From the NCBI RefSeq assembly GCF_001886855.1, contig NZ_CP013197.1:1535710-1599709 (forward strand): a DNA stretch of 64,000 nucleotides, read 5' to 3'. Position 1 is the stretch's first letter; every line of letters starts with the position of its first letter. Of this stretch, positions 51,019 to 62,020 are shown in pieces. The position numbers and the translations under genes are program-made. This DNA is from Spiroplasma citri (lineage in GTDB: Bacteria > Bacillota_I > Bacilli_A > Mycoplasmatales > Mycoplasmataceae). A model generated the notes under the pieces. It worked only from the letters and a program-made list of their open reading frames with translations. It made no database searches and was not told the origin of the DNA.

Positions 51019-52368
51019 CTATTTTCCTAGGCAATACTTACTAAAAATTGTTGTTAATAAGTCTTCTTCATAGTTTTCACCTAGAATATCACCCAATATT
51101 TCTCAAGCCTCATGTAAGTCGACATTAATAATATCAACCGGAAACCCACTCGTACTATTATTATATGCATTTTTTATTGAATTTGCTACCTTCTCTAATA
51201 AAGAAATTTGTTTTATATTTGATAAAACTAGTTGATCATCTTTTGTAATTTGTGCAGTTTTATATAAATTTAAAATTTTATCAATAAGAGACTTTATATC
51301 TCGCTTTAATGCTGAAATCAAAAGAATATTTTGCTGTAAATTTTTCTTTTGTGTTTGCATATTAAGTAAATCGGTTTTATTTAACACTAACAAATATTCT
51401 TTATTTTTAATTAGTTCTTTAAGCTCCAGATTTAAATTAATTAAATCAGCATAATTATCAGCGACAATTAAAATTAAATCAGCATTAATAACTTGTTGAC
51501 GTGCTTTTTCAATTCCAATTTGCTCAATTTTATCAACTGTCTCACGTAAACCAGCTGTATCAATAATATTTAGGGTTAATGGTCCTAAATTAATCTTCCC
51601 TTCAACAATATCTCTTGTTGTTCCTGGCAATTCAGAAACAATAGCTTTATTTTCGTTCATTAATGCATTTAATAATGATGACTTTCCAACATTTGGTTTT
51701 CCTAAAATTAAGACATTAATACCATCATCGATCATTTTCCCAACTTTACTAATTTTAACTAAATCATTAATTTTTTGTTCTAAAATTAATAAACGCTGAT
51801 TTAATTCTTGCGTAGTTAAATCACCAACACCATCATATTCAGGGTAATCAATATTTACTTCAATATTTGCAATAATATCTAACAGTTCATCACGATAAGT
51901 ACTAATTAAATAAGTATTTTTATTTTGTAAATTATTTAAAGCTATTTTTGCACTAGTGTCATTTGTTGCATTAACTAAGTTATTAATAGCATCTGTTTGA
52001 ATTAAATTAAGTTTTCCATTTAAAAATGCTCGTTGCGAAAATTCACCTTTATTTGCTAAACGTGCACCATTTTTTAGTAATAACTTAATAATATTATTTG
52101 TAACTAATACACCACCATGACAATTAATTTCAATAATATCTTCTCCAGTAAAAGAATTAGGTTTTTGAAAACAAAATAAAATAACTTGGTCAATAATCTC
52201 TTTACCATCTCGTAAATAACCATAGTAAATTTGTTTCCCCTCTTGAATAACTTTTTTTGAAAAAACTTTATTAATAATTTTATAACTATCTACCCCAGAC
52301 ATGCGAATAATTGCAATTGCTTGTTTTACCATTGCAGTTGCTGGGGCAATTATTGTATCTTCAATCAT
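51019..52368 (-). CDS. mnmE: tRNA modification GTPase MnmE, 449 aa
   Basis: The N-terminal tetrahydrofolate-binding domain ('DTIIAPATAMVKQAIAIIRM', 'NCHGGVLVTNNI') is followed by a G domain with 'LGKPNVGKSSLLNAL', 'DTAGLRE' and 'LNKTDLL', and the protein ends in the diagnostic 'KYCLGK' motif. With MnmG it modifies uridine 34 of certain tRNAs. The code-4 frame continues past UGA codons to TAG at 51019. In related genomes it follows jag; here a surface protein and prophage P3 lie between. Confidence 0.96.
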
Positions 52369-52775
52369 TTTATAAAACTCCTCTTTTATTAATTCATTAT
52401 ATTATATCAAACTATAAATTATAAATTCAAGTGTTACAATTAATTTATTTATAAAAAGCCAATTTTTAATAGCTTAACTTATATTTAAATCATTAATAAT
52501 ATCATAGATAATTATCTTGATTTTAGTGCTAATTTAACATAAAAAATACCCTAATATAAAAATGTGAATATTTAATCAAATTTAAATAATAATGAATGAC
52601 TATCTATTTTATTTCCAATACTTTAATATTATTCTCTTTTAAATCTAATTTAGTTACTATTGTATTTAACAAAATTTATAATTTTAATTTTTTTATTTCC
52701 ACAATGTTTATTGATTTTTGAAAAATTAAAAGGGAATTATTTTGTAATTCCCCTAACTTTAAGTAAATTATTACA
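52369..52775. other. AT-rich intergenic region with terminator at its right end
   Basis: No gene is supported. The hairpin GGGAATTA / TAATTCCC (52732-52752, T-run on the minus strand) ends the surface-protein gene. The remainder is very AT-rich; the mnmE promoter should lie near 52380-52440 but no clear -35/-10 pair is seen. Confidence 0.55.
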
Positions 52776-54384
52776 CTACCGAATTCTTTTCTTAAAGCGA
52801 AAATAGAATCAAATTATTTCAATTATTATTCCAATAATTGGAATAATAATAACTGGTAACAATCATCTTAAATATTTTTTATCTCCCCATGTTGGTATTT
52901 CTGGATTTGTCGGATTAGTTGGATTAGGGTTTGGTTCAATCGAATCAACAGGGTTGGTCGAATTCGTTGGGTCAGGATCAGGTTTGTCCCCATTAATATA
53001 ATTTTCAAGAACAAATTCGGTTTTTCCTTCCGATAAATCGCTTGCATCATTAGCATATACTACTATGGTTATTTTTTTAGACCTTTCTAAATTATTTAAG
53101 AAATCTGAAAATATTTCATCATTAAAATAACCCAGAACATTATTATGATTTTCATCAGTTGGCGGAATATCGTTAATTGAAATTCCATAGTCTTTATTAA
53201 AAACTAAATCTGTATAACCAGATTTTTTTAATCCAAGATTAATATATTTTATAATTCAATTTTTCATTTCCTCAATTGAAAAAACAGCAAAGTTAAATTT
53301 TTGATTATTAAATTTAATTTTTGACAAATCTTTTACTTTTTCTGGATCATAATTTCGTGAATTCTTAATACTTCCATTAGATTCACCAATTAGTATAGAG
53401 GAAAATTGCTTTGTTTTAATTATAATATCAAGATATTTTGGTTCTGTTAGATTATCTAACAATGGTTTTAAAGCATCAACATTACTACTAATATCAATCC
53501 CCTCTTTTGTTACCACATAATAATCAATACCTAATTTTGCCTCGCTTGCTTTTTGATTAATATAATTTTGAGCATAAGCTAAAACTAAAGAACGGATTTT
53601 ATTTACATCAATTTCGTTCATTTTAATTGCGGGAAAATTACCAGAAATATCAACGAAATCAGCTGGATTTGGATCTGGCGGAATACGCTGAGCAATTATA
53701 TAAGAAGTATATTCTTTTCAATAACTAGCAACTTGTTCAAAATTTAATTTACTAATCTTAGTTAAATCAAGTTTTTTATAATCAATTAAATAATTTTTTA
53801 AATGAATACCATGAATAGTTGTTCAAAAATCAACCGCAATGTTATTATTACCTAAAATATCTAAAAAACGAGGATATTTATCTTGGTATTTTGCACCAAT
53901 TAATACATATTTTTCATATGCTAAATTATCATTCGTTTTTGTAATATAATGTCAAAAACCTTCTCAAGATCAATACTTATTAACTGAATCAGGTTTTATT
54001 TTAGTTAATTGCTCACGTTCTGTTTGATTAGAAGGACTAATTAAATTACTGTCAACCCCTTCTCGTCAAACCTCACTAACTTCTGCTGGGTTAAATAGCT
54101 GCTGAACTCCCATTCCAACAACTGAACCTTCTGCTAAAAATCCTAAGTCATAATCTCCAGGATTTCTTTTAGGGTCAATAACTTCTCCATATTTATTTAA
54201 AGGATCTAACAGAAAAGGATATTTATATTTTTTCTTTACTCATAATATTTGAGTTTTTTACCAGTCTCTGGATTAACTTCTGGATCATATTTTGGATTAG
54301 GTTTACCATCAATTGAAGGTACAATTAAATCATTTTGATTAGGATTTTTAGCTGGATCTCAGGCATATCATTTAGGTTGCATTT
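52776..54384 (-). pseudogene. Surface protein, N-terminus removed by prophage P3
   Basis: From 54238 to TAG 52776 the frame is open: a large extracellular part, a Pro/Asn/Asp/Thr-rich stalk ('DKPDPDPTNSTNPVDSIEPN'), a single membrane span ('WLLPVIIIPIIGIIIEIIWF') and a basic tail 'FRFKKRIR'. This type I membrane layout is typical of mollicute adhesins. Upstream of 54238 the sense continues in another frame ('PKYDPEVNPETGKKL') to the P3 end, so there is also a frameshift. The signal peptide and start are missing. No specific family is recognised. Confidence 0.6.
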
Positions 54385-54433
54385 TGTAATCGAAGTGCAA
54401 CAAATCAACTTTGAAAGAAGTTGATTTTTTTTG

Positions 54434-55002
54434 TATATTGATGGAACTAGTCCACATGATGAAAAAAAGTTCATAGTGGTAAAATACCATGAATTGTTTT
54501 AGCGAGACATTTTGGTAATCGTGCGTTGTTTACTGCTCAGCGTGAAGGTATGATTTAAAACAATATTCGCCAGTTAGCAAGTGGGATTATTATTCCAATT
54601 TCACTGAAAAAACCCGTTGCTAAAAAAGGATTTAATTTTTTTAATCGTTTCTTTATTATGCGAATTGGGATTTTCCAAGATATAACGGATTATGAAATTT
54701 GAAAAACAAAATCAGTAGAACGAACAGCAGAAGGTAAACGAGCAAAACATAAGTCAGATGTTGGGTTAGGAATTCGGTTTTTTAAAATAATTATTCCCCT
54801 TGAATTGGCTAATAAGTATGATAGTCAATGATTAAAGTTTGTGCGTGATTTAAAAAATGATGAAATTGTTGATAAAAAATTTTATTATTGGTCGGAAATT
54901 ACAAAATTAAGTGTTAAAGAACGATTAGAATTATTTGATATTGATATTTTGAAAAAGAATTTAAAACCTAAAAAAGAGAAAGGGAATGGTAAAGATGATT
55001 AA
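54434..55002 (+). pseudogene. Zot-like ATPase, 3' fragment
   Basis: Begins at 'YIDGTSPHDEK', within the domain after Walker B, so the ATP site is absent. One A is missing near 54466 and a Trp UGA has become TAA near 54558. The C-terminal 140 codons are otherwise like P2. Confidence 0.8.
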
Positions 55003-55390
55003 TTTATTAGTTGAAAATAATAATAGTAATTGAGACAAGATTTTTAGTTTTGTTTTTGATATATTTTTGTTTATTTTTGATGTAATTTGAAATACAAAAT
55101 TACCGATGACAAATACATTGATTGCTTATTTTTTAGTCTTTTTTATGGTTATTAAGTTATCTATTTATGTAATTCATGGCACATCAACACAATATAATAT
55201 TTTAGGTTTAACAGTTAATAATGGTGTTTCACAAGTATATTCGTCAACTGTACGAAAAGGTATTAATGTTGGTAAAAATGTTTATCAAAATAGTAATAAG
55301 CAGCACGTTAAAAAAGAACTTAAACGACAAAGTATTAGATATCAAGCAAAAAATATTAGAAGTACTAAATTTAAAGGAGATAAAAAGTAA
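54995..55390 (+). CDS. Phage membrane protein with basic tail, 131 aa (P3)
   Basis: Intact copy of the P1 gene at 4987-5382, with two substitutions seen ('[10 protein letters not shown]' for '[10 protein letters not shown]'). It has the same two membrane segments and basic tail ending 'STKFKGDKK'. No promoter is visible in the shortened element, so expression is uncertain. Confidence 0.65.
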
Positions 55391-55626
55391 TGATTAAATT
55401 AGTTTTATTGGCGGCGGCGATTGCGATATTTGGAACTGGTTTTATTACTGTTATTATTAATCAATTTACATCGGCAAAAAATATTATTATGGATTTATAT
55501 AATTCTGATACTTGGTTGATTTGATTATTTGGTAGAATGGCAATTTTATTTAGTCATCCGTTAATGTTAACAATATCAAGTTTATATATTATTGGGTTTA
55601 TTGTTTCAAAAACATTGTATAGTTAG
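55390..55626 (+). CDS. Phage membrane protein, 78 aa (P3)
   Basis: Intact copy of the P1/P2 gene with two membrane segments, coupled by TAATG to the upstream gene and followed by TTAGGAG before ORF1. Confidence 0.65.
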
Positions 55627-55637
55627 GAGTTGATTTT

Positions 55638-57786
55638 ATGAAAAAATCGTTATCTTTATTTGCCATATTTATTTTAAGTTTTTTGGGTTTGGTTATTCCA
55701 TTTATTACTTTAACGTAGGCACTTAAATGAGGAACATTATACGCTTAAACAAGAGAATAAGTACTGATAAAGGTATTAATGAAACTGATTTTATTAATAC
55801 AATGTTTTTACGCAGTAGTTTTTTTTGAAAATTGATCGGAAACAAATTATTTTATTAATCCAACTTTAAAAACATCAAAAAAATTATCATTTAATGATAA
55901 ATGGTATTTGGATTTTTTACAAGATAGTTATTCAACCGGAGTTGTTTATGATAAACCTAATGAAATATTTTTAAATTATTATCGACAATCACATAGTTTA
56001 AAAAATCAGTTTATGGTTGAAAAATTTTATGATGTTAAAAAAGATAATTTTTTGAATGATTTAACTGATTTTATTTATGCTTTTGCATTAAAATATCAGT
56101 TGTTTGATGTATCTAAAAAAATTGTGGAAAATATTGACCGTTATAAAGAAAATTATTATCCAAGAGTTAAGTTGAAAGTAGATAATTGAAAATTAAGTGC
56201 TCGTTCTATTTTGCCAGATAATAAATGATATATTGCAATTGTTAAAAAGCAACGAACTGATGATTTTTCTATTATAAAATTTAATTTTTCAGATAAATCA
56301 GTTTGAAGTGTTCGGGCACCTTATCATACAATTAATGGAGTATGATATATTGTTAATTTGTTTTATCAATGACAAGGAAATAATGAACCAGAATTACCAA
56401 CTATTAACAAAAACACTGGTGAAATTACTGATTGAAATAGTTATCAACAAAATCGCGTAAAAGAATTTATTGATTTATCTTTATATTCTGTTTTGCTAGA
56501 AAATACTAGGGTTCAGCAAGGCGGTAGTGCGGATTATAAAAATCCGAATAAGGTTGGTACAAAGCGGATAATTTTTGATTTTGAAACGGTTGACGAATTG
56601 GATGTTAAAAATGTTAAAAAATCAATTTATCGGATGATTTTGACTGTTGATGAGGTAAATTTAATTATTTCTGGTAGTTTAGAGTTAAATAATGTTAATA
56701 ATGATGATTTAAGTTTTAATTTTAATTTTATGCGAACAAGAGCTGGTGAAGTTTTTAATTTTAATGGTTCAATTTATTCATCATTAAATAGTAAAGATTT
56801 AAAGTATTTTCAACAGTTTAGCGGTCAGTTTGATTTATCTAAGTTTTTACAGTCTTTTTTTGAAAGTGCTCTGGTGCCAGTGTTTCAAAATCGTAGTTCC
56901 TTTATTGAAAATGGATATATTGATAATTTAAAATATGATATTGTTTTAGTTAACTTTTTTGCTTTGAAATTACAAAATTTTAATAATATTTTGTTGAGTG
57001 AAAATATTAACGATAAATTACAATTTAATAAATTATTAAATAGTATGTTTAAGATTTCACAGAAATTTTATACTAATTATTTACGTAAGATTTTTGATTT
57101 AGAAAATAATACTTATGTTCAAGGTTATAATAAAAAATATGGTTTATTAGTAAATAATGGTTTTAAAATTTATCCACGATATTTTTATTTTTCTGATAAA
57201 TATAAGCAATTAGATATTAAATTATATTCAGCATTTAAAAATCGGTTTTATACGATTAATAATTATGGTAGTGTTTTTAATTATAATTTTTCGGTTGCTA
57301 ATAATTATGATATTAATTCAAATTCGGGTTATTTTTTTGAATATTCTTTAAAAGATAAATATGGTTTAAAGTATAAAAAAAATTGAAAAACAAAAAATTG
57401 GTTATAATGTTTTTGAATTGCAAGCACAAAAAGAGAATAATATGTACCGATATTATGATTTTAATTTTGGGATTTATAACTGACAAGAAATTAATAATGG
57501 TGGTTTGTTCCCCGATAAACAATGATTTCAAGTGTAATATATAACTCCTAAAGGTTGATGAGATTTAGAAACTCACATTAAAAATGCGGTGATTTGAATT
57601 GTCAACACTATTCCTGGAATTAAACAAGTTAACGAGTTAGAGAGTGGTGTTGGTAAGGTTTTTGAAGCAGTATATAGTTTTTTTAGTCAAATATTTGAGG
57701 TATGAAAATTTAATCCAGCATTGTATAGTACAATAACAAATATCTTTTTATTAATTATTTTTATGAAATTTGTGCGATTAATATAA
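55638..57786 (+). pseudogene. Plectrovirus ORF1, broken copy (P3)
   Basis: The signal peptide is intact, but a TAG and several small changes at 55716-55760, an extra T near 55828, an extra A near 57380 and a Gln-to-TAA at 57536 destroy the frame. The segment 55908-57386 stays open and includes the variable domain (56183-56437), which is the P1 ORF1 allele and is repeated in the convergent lipoprotein remnant. Confidence 0.82.
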
Positions 57787-57812
57787 AAAAGGAACTGTTA
57801 TTTAGTTCCTTT

Positions 57813-58200
57813 TTATTCTTTTCAATCAGTAATTTCACCAGTGTTTTTGTTAATGGTTGGTAATTCTGGTTCATTATTTCCTTGTCATTGATAAAACAAA
57901 TTAACAATATATCATACTCCATTAATTGTATGATAAGGTGCCCCAACACTTCAAACTGATTTATCTGAAAAATTAAATTTTATAATAGAAAAATCATCAG
58001 TTCGTTGCTTTTTAACAATTGCAATATATCATTTATTATCTGGCAAAATAGAACGAGCACTTAATTTTCAATTACTATTTTCTGGTGGTTGTTGTGGATT
58101 ATATGATAGTTTTGGTTTATTATCTCCTTCCCCGTTTTCATTATTATTTGGTTTTTGACAACTAATTAATGATGTTGTACTTGTTGCGGTTAATCCGATT
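57813..58200 (-). pseudogene. Phage lipoprotein remnant, start deleted (P3)
   Basis: Reads from 'IGLTATSTTSL' and lipobox 'ISC' through a Lys/Pro/Asn linker to the domain ('SNWKLSARSIL' to 'NTGEITDW') and TAA. About 36 bases containing the start codon and first 11 codons are missing, apparently lost between two CAAT repeats. The domain DNA (57820-58074) is an inverted copy of 56183-56437 with two differences. A hairpin terminator (AAAAAGGAACT / AGTTCCTTTTT) separates it from ORF1. Confidence 0.75.
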
Positions 58201-58310
58201 GCTCCTTTTTATTGTTTTATATATAATTGATTTTATCATATATCAATTATATATCAATTATTTTGTATTAAATATTAATTTTATAAGTTAATGAAAGGTA
58301 TATAAATGTT

Positions 58311-59282
58311 ATGTATAGTCATTTAAGTTTTATGGATAAAGTTAAATTAGAACAATTATTATTATTATTATTATTATTATCAAAAATATTTTTTAAAAAG
58401 AATGGTGAACAGAATATTTCTGTAATTGCTAAATTTTTGAATAGACATCGTAGTACTATTTTAAGAGAAATTAAGAGATTTAAAACTATTAAAGAATATA
58501 GTGCTTATAAGTCAGATGAAATGTATTATGAGAAAAGAAAAAAGAATAATAAAAGATGTAAATTTACTGAAGAACAAATTAATTTTATGAAAATTAGACT
58601 TAATAAATATCATGATGCTCCGAGAGAATTTATTTATCGTTATTTTTTAAAATTTGGTGTTAAATTTCGGGTTTGTGTTAAAACATTGTATAAATAAATT
58701 CGTTTAGGTTTTTATGGTTTTTTAAAACAGAATTTGCGACATCGTGGTAAAAAATATAAAACAAAAGGAAAATCTGATAATAGTGGTAAATTAACTGATT
58801 TTAAGTCAATTTGAGATATTGAAAATAAAGTTTCTAATGTTGGTTGATTAGGAATGGATACTGTTATTGGAAAAAACCATCAATCTAGTTGTTTAGTTTT
58901 AGTAGAACAATCAAGTAAAAAATACTTTGCAATAAAATTAGAAAATCATACTGCTAGGGAAGTTGAGAAAAAGTTTAAAGATATTGTTATAAACAATAAT
59001 TTAATTGGAAAAATAAAAGGAATAATAACAGATGGAGGTAAAGAATTTAGTGAATGACGAGAAATGGAAATATTTGCTGAAACACAAGTATATTTTTGTG
59101 ATGTTAGCAAACCTCGTCAAAAACCTTTAATTGAAAATATGAATGGTGAGTTTAGAAAATGATTTCCTCTTGGAACTGATTTTAATAATGTTAGTCAAAA
59201 ACAAATTGATTGAGTAGTTAATAATGTAATAAATGAAAAACTCCGACTAAGTGCTAAAGAAATTTTTTTGCAGAATATATAA
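58311..59282 (+). pseudogene. IS30-family transposase, nonsense and repeat expansion (P3)
   Basis: A Trp codon UGA has become TAA at about 58695, dividing the gene after 'VCVKTLYK'. Near the start the Leu codons are expanded to eight consecutive TTA (three in the intact copy). Arg in 'ITDRGKEF' is Gly, and about 18 bases are lost near 59248. The DDE residues themselves remain. Confidence 0.8.
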
Positions 59283-59509
59283 AAAATAAATATTTAAAAA
59301 TGTATATTAAATTATAAAATATGTCATTAAAATTATAAAATTATTTTTTTAGTGTGTTTAAATATGGATAAAATAAAAGAAAAATTAAAATATTTTTAAT
59401 TTTTTTAAATTTATGGTTGATTTTTGTAATTTTTATTATATTATTTAATTAATAAAGATTTGTTACGCTTCATTTTACATAATTCATATTATTAAACCAT
59501 AAAAAATAA

Positions 59510-60071
59510 TTATTTTTTATAATTATACTTAAGTATAATTTGGCGAGTATTTTCCGAGCCAATTGACTTTGAAATTACTTCTGGAAATTTTAAAACATTA
59601 CTATGAACTAATTTTCGTTGTTCTTTATTCATAACAGGTAACAATTGCTCTTTTTTTGATGATAAAACTCTATTAACAACACTTTGCACAGCTTCCATTA
59701 ACATTAATTTATCATAATTAAAAATAATAATAAATTTAAAATCATTTTGAAATTTACGACTAACATATGTATGCAATAATGTTTCTAGAATAAAAACAAA
59801 ATCAAAAATATTAATATTTAATGTAATTAAAAATTGTTTATTATAATATGAAAAAGACATCTCATAATCTTTCGTTAATAAGATATCGTTGATAATACTG
59901 TCTAAATGTTCTTTACAAAAAGAAATAATATCATTAATTTCAAAAAAGGTCACTTCTATTCGCTGGAAAAATCATTTTGTTGATAATTCAGTTTTATAAA
60001 AAAAGTTTTTACTTGAATTATTTAAAAATTCTCTAATTTTTTTGCGACTTAAATTTTTTTATGAAAATCAT
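59510..60071 (-). pseudogene. khpB: Jag/KhpB-like RNA-binding protein, one frameshift near start
   Basis: The C-terminal R3H-type region 'MNKEQRKLVHSNVLKFPEVI' to 'TRQIILKYN' and a preceding KH-like domain, plus the position directly after yidC, identify Jag. From ATG 60071 an A7 run shifts the frame after 'MIFIKK'; the frame with the conserved domains continues from 'LSRKKIREFLNN'. It has no start codon of its own near the shift, so it is either broken or a sequencing error. Known role: RNA-binding regulator of cell elongation in Firmicutes. Confidence 0.7.
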
Positions 60072-60077
60072 TAATCT

Positions 60078-61352
60078 TTATTTTTTTTTCTTATTATGTA
60101 AAGAAAATTTAGATTTTTTAGGTTTTGATTTAACCGGATTATAAGAAATTTTATCGGCATTATTTGTTTTTATTTGTTTTGTTTTTGTAATCTCAATATT
60201 TTCAACATTATTATTAGTTGTTTTTAAATGTGGCTTTCGAACAAATAAATGCTTAATTTTTTGTCCAAATGGTTCTCTGTTTTTATTTTTTTTACTTCGT
60301 TTCTTAACTCGTAAAAAATGAAATCCTAATGTTTGTAAAATTTGAATAAAGGCTGAGAAAATCCAATAAATAGCAACCCCAGACGCGATTGAAATTGTAA
60401 CTACGAAGAAGACAACAATCATTACTCCTTGCATAATAAATTGCCGTTTACGTGCTTTTTTCTGTTCCTTTGTAATAACTCTTGTTTTACGAAGGTTTAA
60501 AATAGTTGGTAAAATCATTGAAAGAATTTGAATTGGCAAATATACAAATAATAAAGCTAAATAAACATAATTTCCACTAGTAATCATATCTCATGGCTTT
60601 TCAATTAAAGAAATTTGCCCAATTGTGGCCATTTTTAATTCTCGTGTTGCTCTAACAACAGTATACATCGCAATTAAAAACGGAATTGATAAAAAGGAAG
60701 AACCAATTGTTGATAATGGTGAAACTCCTTCTTTTCGATACAACTGCATCATTTCCATTTGTTGTTTTTGTTTTGCCGCCGGATCTTTTGAATCTTTATA
60801 CTTGGCCTGAATTTCTGCTTGTTTAATTTGCATTAATTGCATTTTGTCTTGATTTCGTTGTGCTTTTCAACTAAACATTAAAGTAATTAAACGCACAATT
60901 AATGAAGTTAAGAACAGTGCACCAATAATTCCTGCACCATTGTCTAATCCACCAAAACCATAAATTAAATTAACTAAAATTCAAGCAACAGGGAATACAA
61001 AACAACCATAAAACGGTGAAGATGTTTTAACAAAAGCATCAGATCATGTTCTAATTGCTAAATATGGATATTCATATAATTGTCCATTTTCAAAATGAAA
61101 AAAGTGTTCTTTCCCAACATTAGCGTATCCTAAAATAATTTCAAAGAAAACTCCTGGTTTATATACTTTTTGACCAGAAACATCTAAAATTTGGGCAGTT
61201 CCATATTTTGGAACCATCATTTGCCCACAACCTCATAACATTGATATAATTAAAAAAAGATACAAGACTAATTTTGTTCATTTCCAGGCAATTGAATATC
61301 AAGGTTTTCGTGTTTTTTTCCCATCTGAGAAAATATAATCACGATAGTTCAC
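60078..61352 (-). CDS. yidC: Membrane protein insertase YidC, 424 aa
   Basis: A GTG start lies behind GGAGGCG. An N-terminal membrane segment, an extracellular part and then the YidC/Oxa1 core ('GIIGALFLTSLIVRLITLMF', coiled cytoplasmic loop 'KAQRNQDKMQLMQIKQAEIQ', 'GVSPLSTIGSSFLSIPFLIA', final spans) are present. The C-terminus is a long basic tail ('KSKPKKSKFSLHNKKKK') that in the family binds ribosomes. Continuous code-4 frame. Part of rpmH-rnpA-yidC-jag. Confidence 0.93.
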
Positions 61353-61367
61353 TATTTCGCCTCCTTT

Positions 61368-61685
61368 TTACATTTTGATTTGCTTTAATAAAATTTCTTT
61401 ATTAATTAAATAACTATTGCTAAAATATGATTTTCGAACAATGATGATTTGATCGTAACTTTCTGTTGCTGAAAAATCAAAATTTAACATACTTCGAATC
61501 TGTCTTTTTACTTTATTTCTAACAACGGCATTTCCTAATTTTTTACCGACAGATATTCCAAAACGATGATAATTAAGATCATTTCTTTTAAAATAAATAA
61601 AATAAGGGTTAGTTTTAATAAAAAAACGGTTATTTATTATTTTTTGAAATTCATAATTTTTTTTAACAATAAATTTTTTTTTCAC
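61368..61685 (-). CDS. rnpA: Ribonuclease P protein component, 105 aa
   Basis: 'FIVKKNYEFQKIINNRFFIK' at the start and the family signature 'GKKLGNAVVRNKVKRQIRSML' are present. It binds RNase P RNA in tRNA 5' maturation. GTG 61685 is chosen; a TTG 12 bases earlier is also possible and neither has a strong ribosome site. It lies between rpmH and yidC as in most bacteria. Confidence 0.92.
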   Translation of the reverse strand: MKKKFIVKKNYEFQKIINNRFFIKTNPYFIYFKRNDLNYHRFGISVGKKLGNAVVRNKVKRQIRSMLNFDFSATESYDQIIIVRKSYFSNSYLINKEILLKQIKM

Positions 61686-61727
61686 ATTTCGACACAAATA
61701 GAAAAATAAAGTATTTTATCAACCTTC

Positions 61728-61862
61728 TTAAGCTGATAATACTTTTCTTCCTTTCGCTCTTCTTTTACTTAAAACTTTACGGCCTGAAGCTGATTCCATT
61801 CTTGCTCGAAAGCCATGTGTTCTTTTATGTTTAATTTTACTTGGTTGTCACGTTCTTTTCAT
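61728..61862 (-). CDS. rpmH: 50S ribosomal protein L34, 44 aa
   Basis: '[20 protein letters not shown]' with UGA as Trp, then '[20 protein letters not shown]', a full-length L34. AAGGAGG site. First gene of the rpmH-rnpA-yidC-jag unit; too short for most automatic callers. Confidence 0.96.
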
Positions 61863-61964
61863 TACTAGCACCTCCTTATAATATAAATTATTAAGACATC
61901 ATATGAATAATATATTAATTAATAAAAAATATCAATTAAAAAAATATTTTTTTAAAAATAAAAA

Positions 61965-61999
61965 AAATAGAGATGCTACTATGTTTCTTATCCCTATTT
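61965..61999 (-). terminator. Terminator of guaB
   Basis: AAATAGGGAT / ATCTCTATTT stem with a T-run on the minus strand, 22 bases after the guaB stop. Confidence 0.75.
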
Positions 62000-62020
62000 A
62001 TCTTTCTACTTAAAATAATA

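Larger units (their letters stand above)
54385..59479 (+). mobile_element. Deleted prophage P3, 5.1 kb
   Basis: Inverted ends at 54385-54406 (TGTAATCGAAGTGCAACAAATC) and 59457-59479 (TGTAAAATGAAGCGTAACAA on the minus strand). Everything from the 37 aa gene through the first half of the Zot gene is deleted, leaving the 3' half of Zot, two membrane genes, ORF1, the lipoprotein and an IS30 transposase. It is inserted between jag and the surface protein gene, in the old rpmH-rnpA-yidC-jag-mnmE cluster. Confidence 0.8.

Noticed and set aside
58311..59282. IS30 genes as free-standing insertion sequences
   Set aside because: No inverted repeats flank the gene alone; the matching repeats lie at the ends of the complete prophages.
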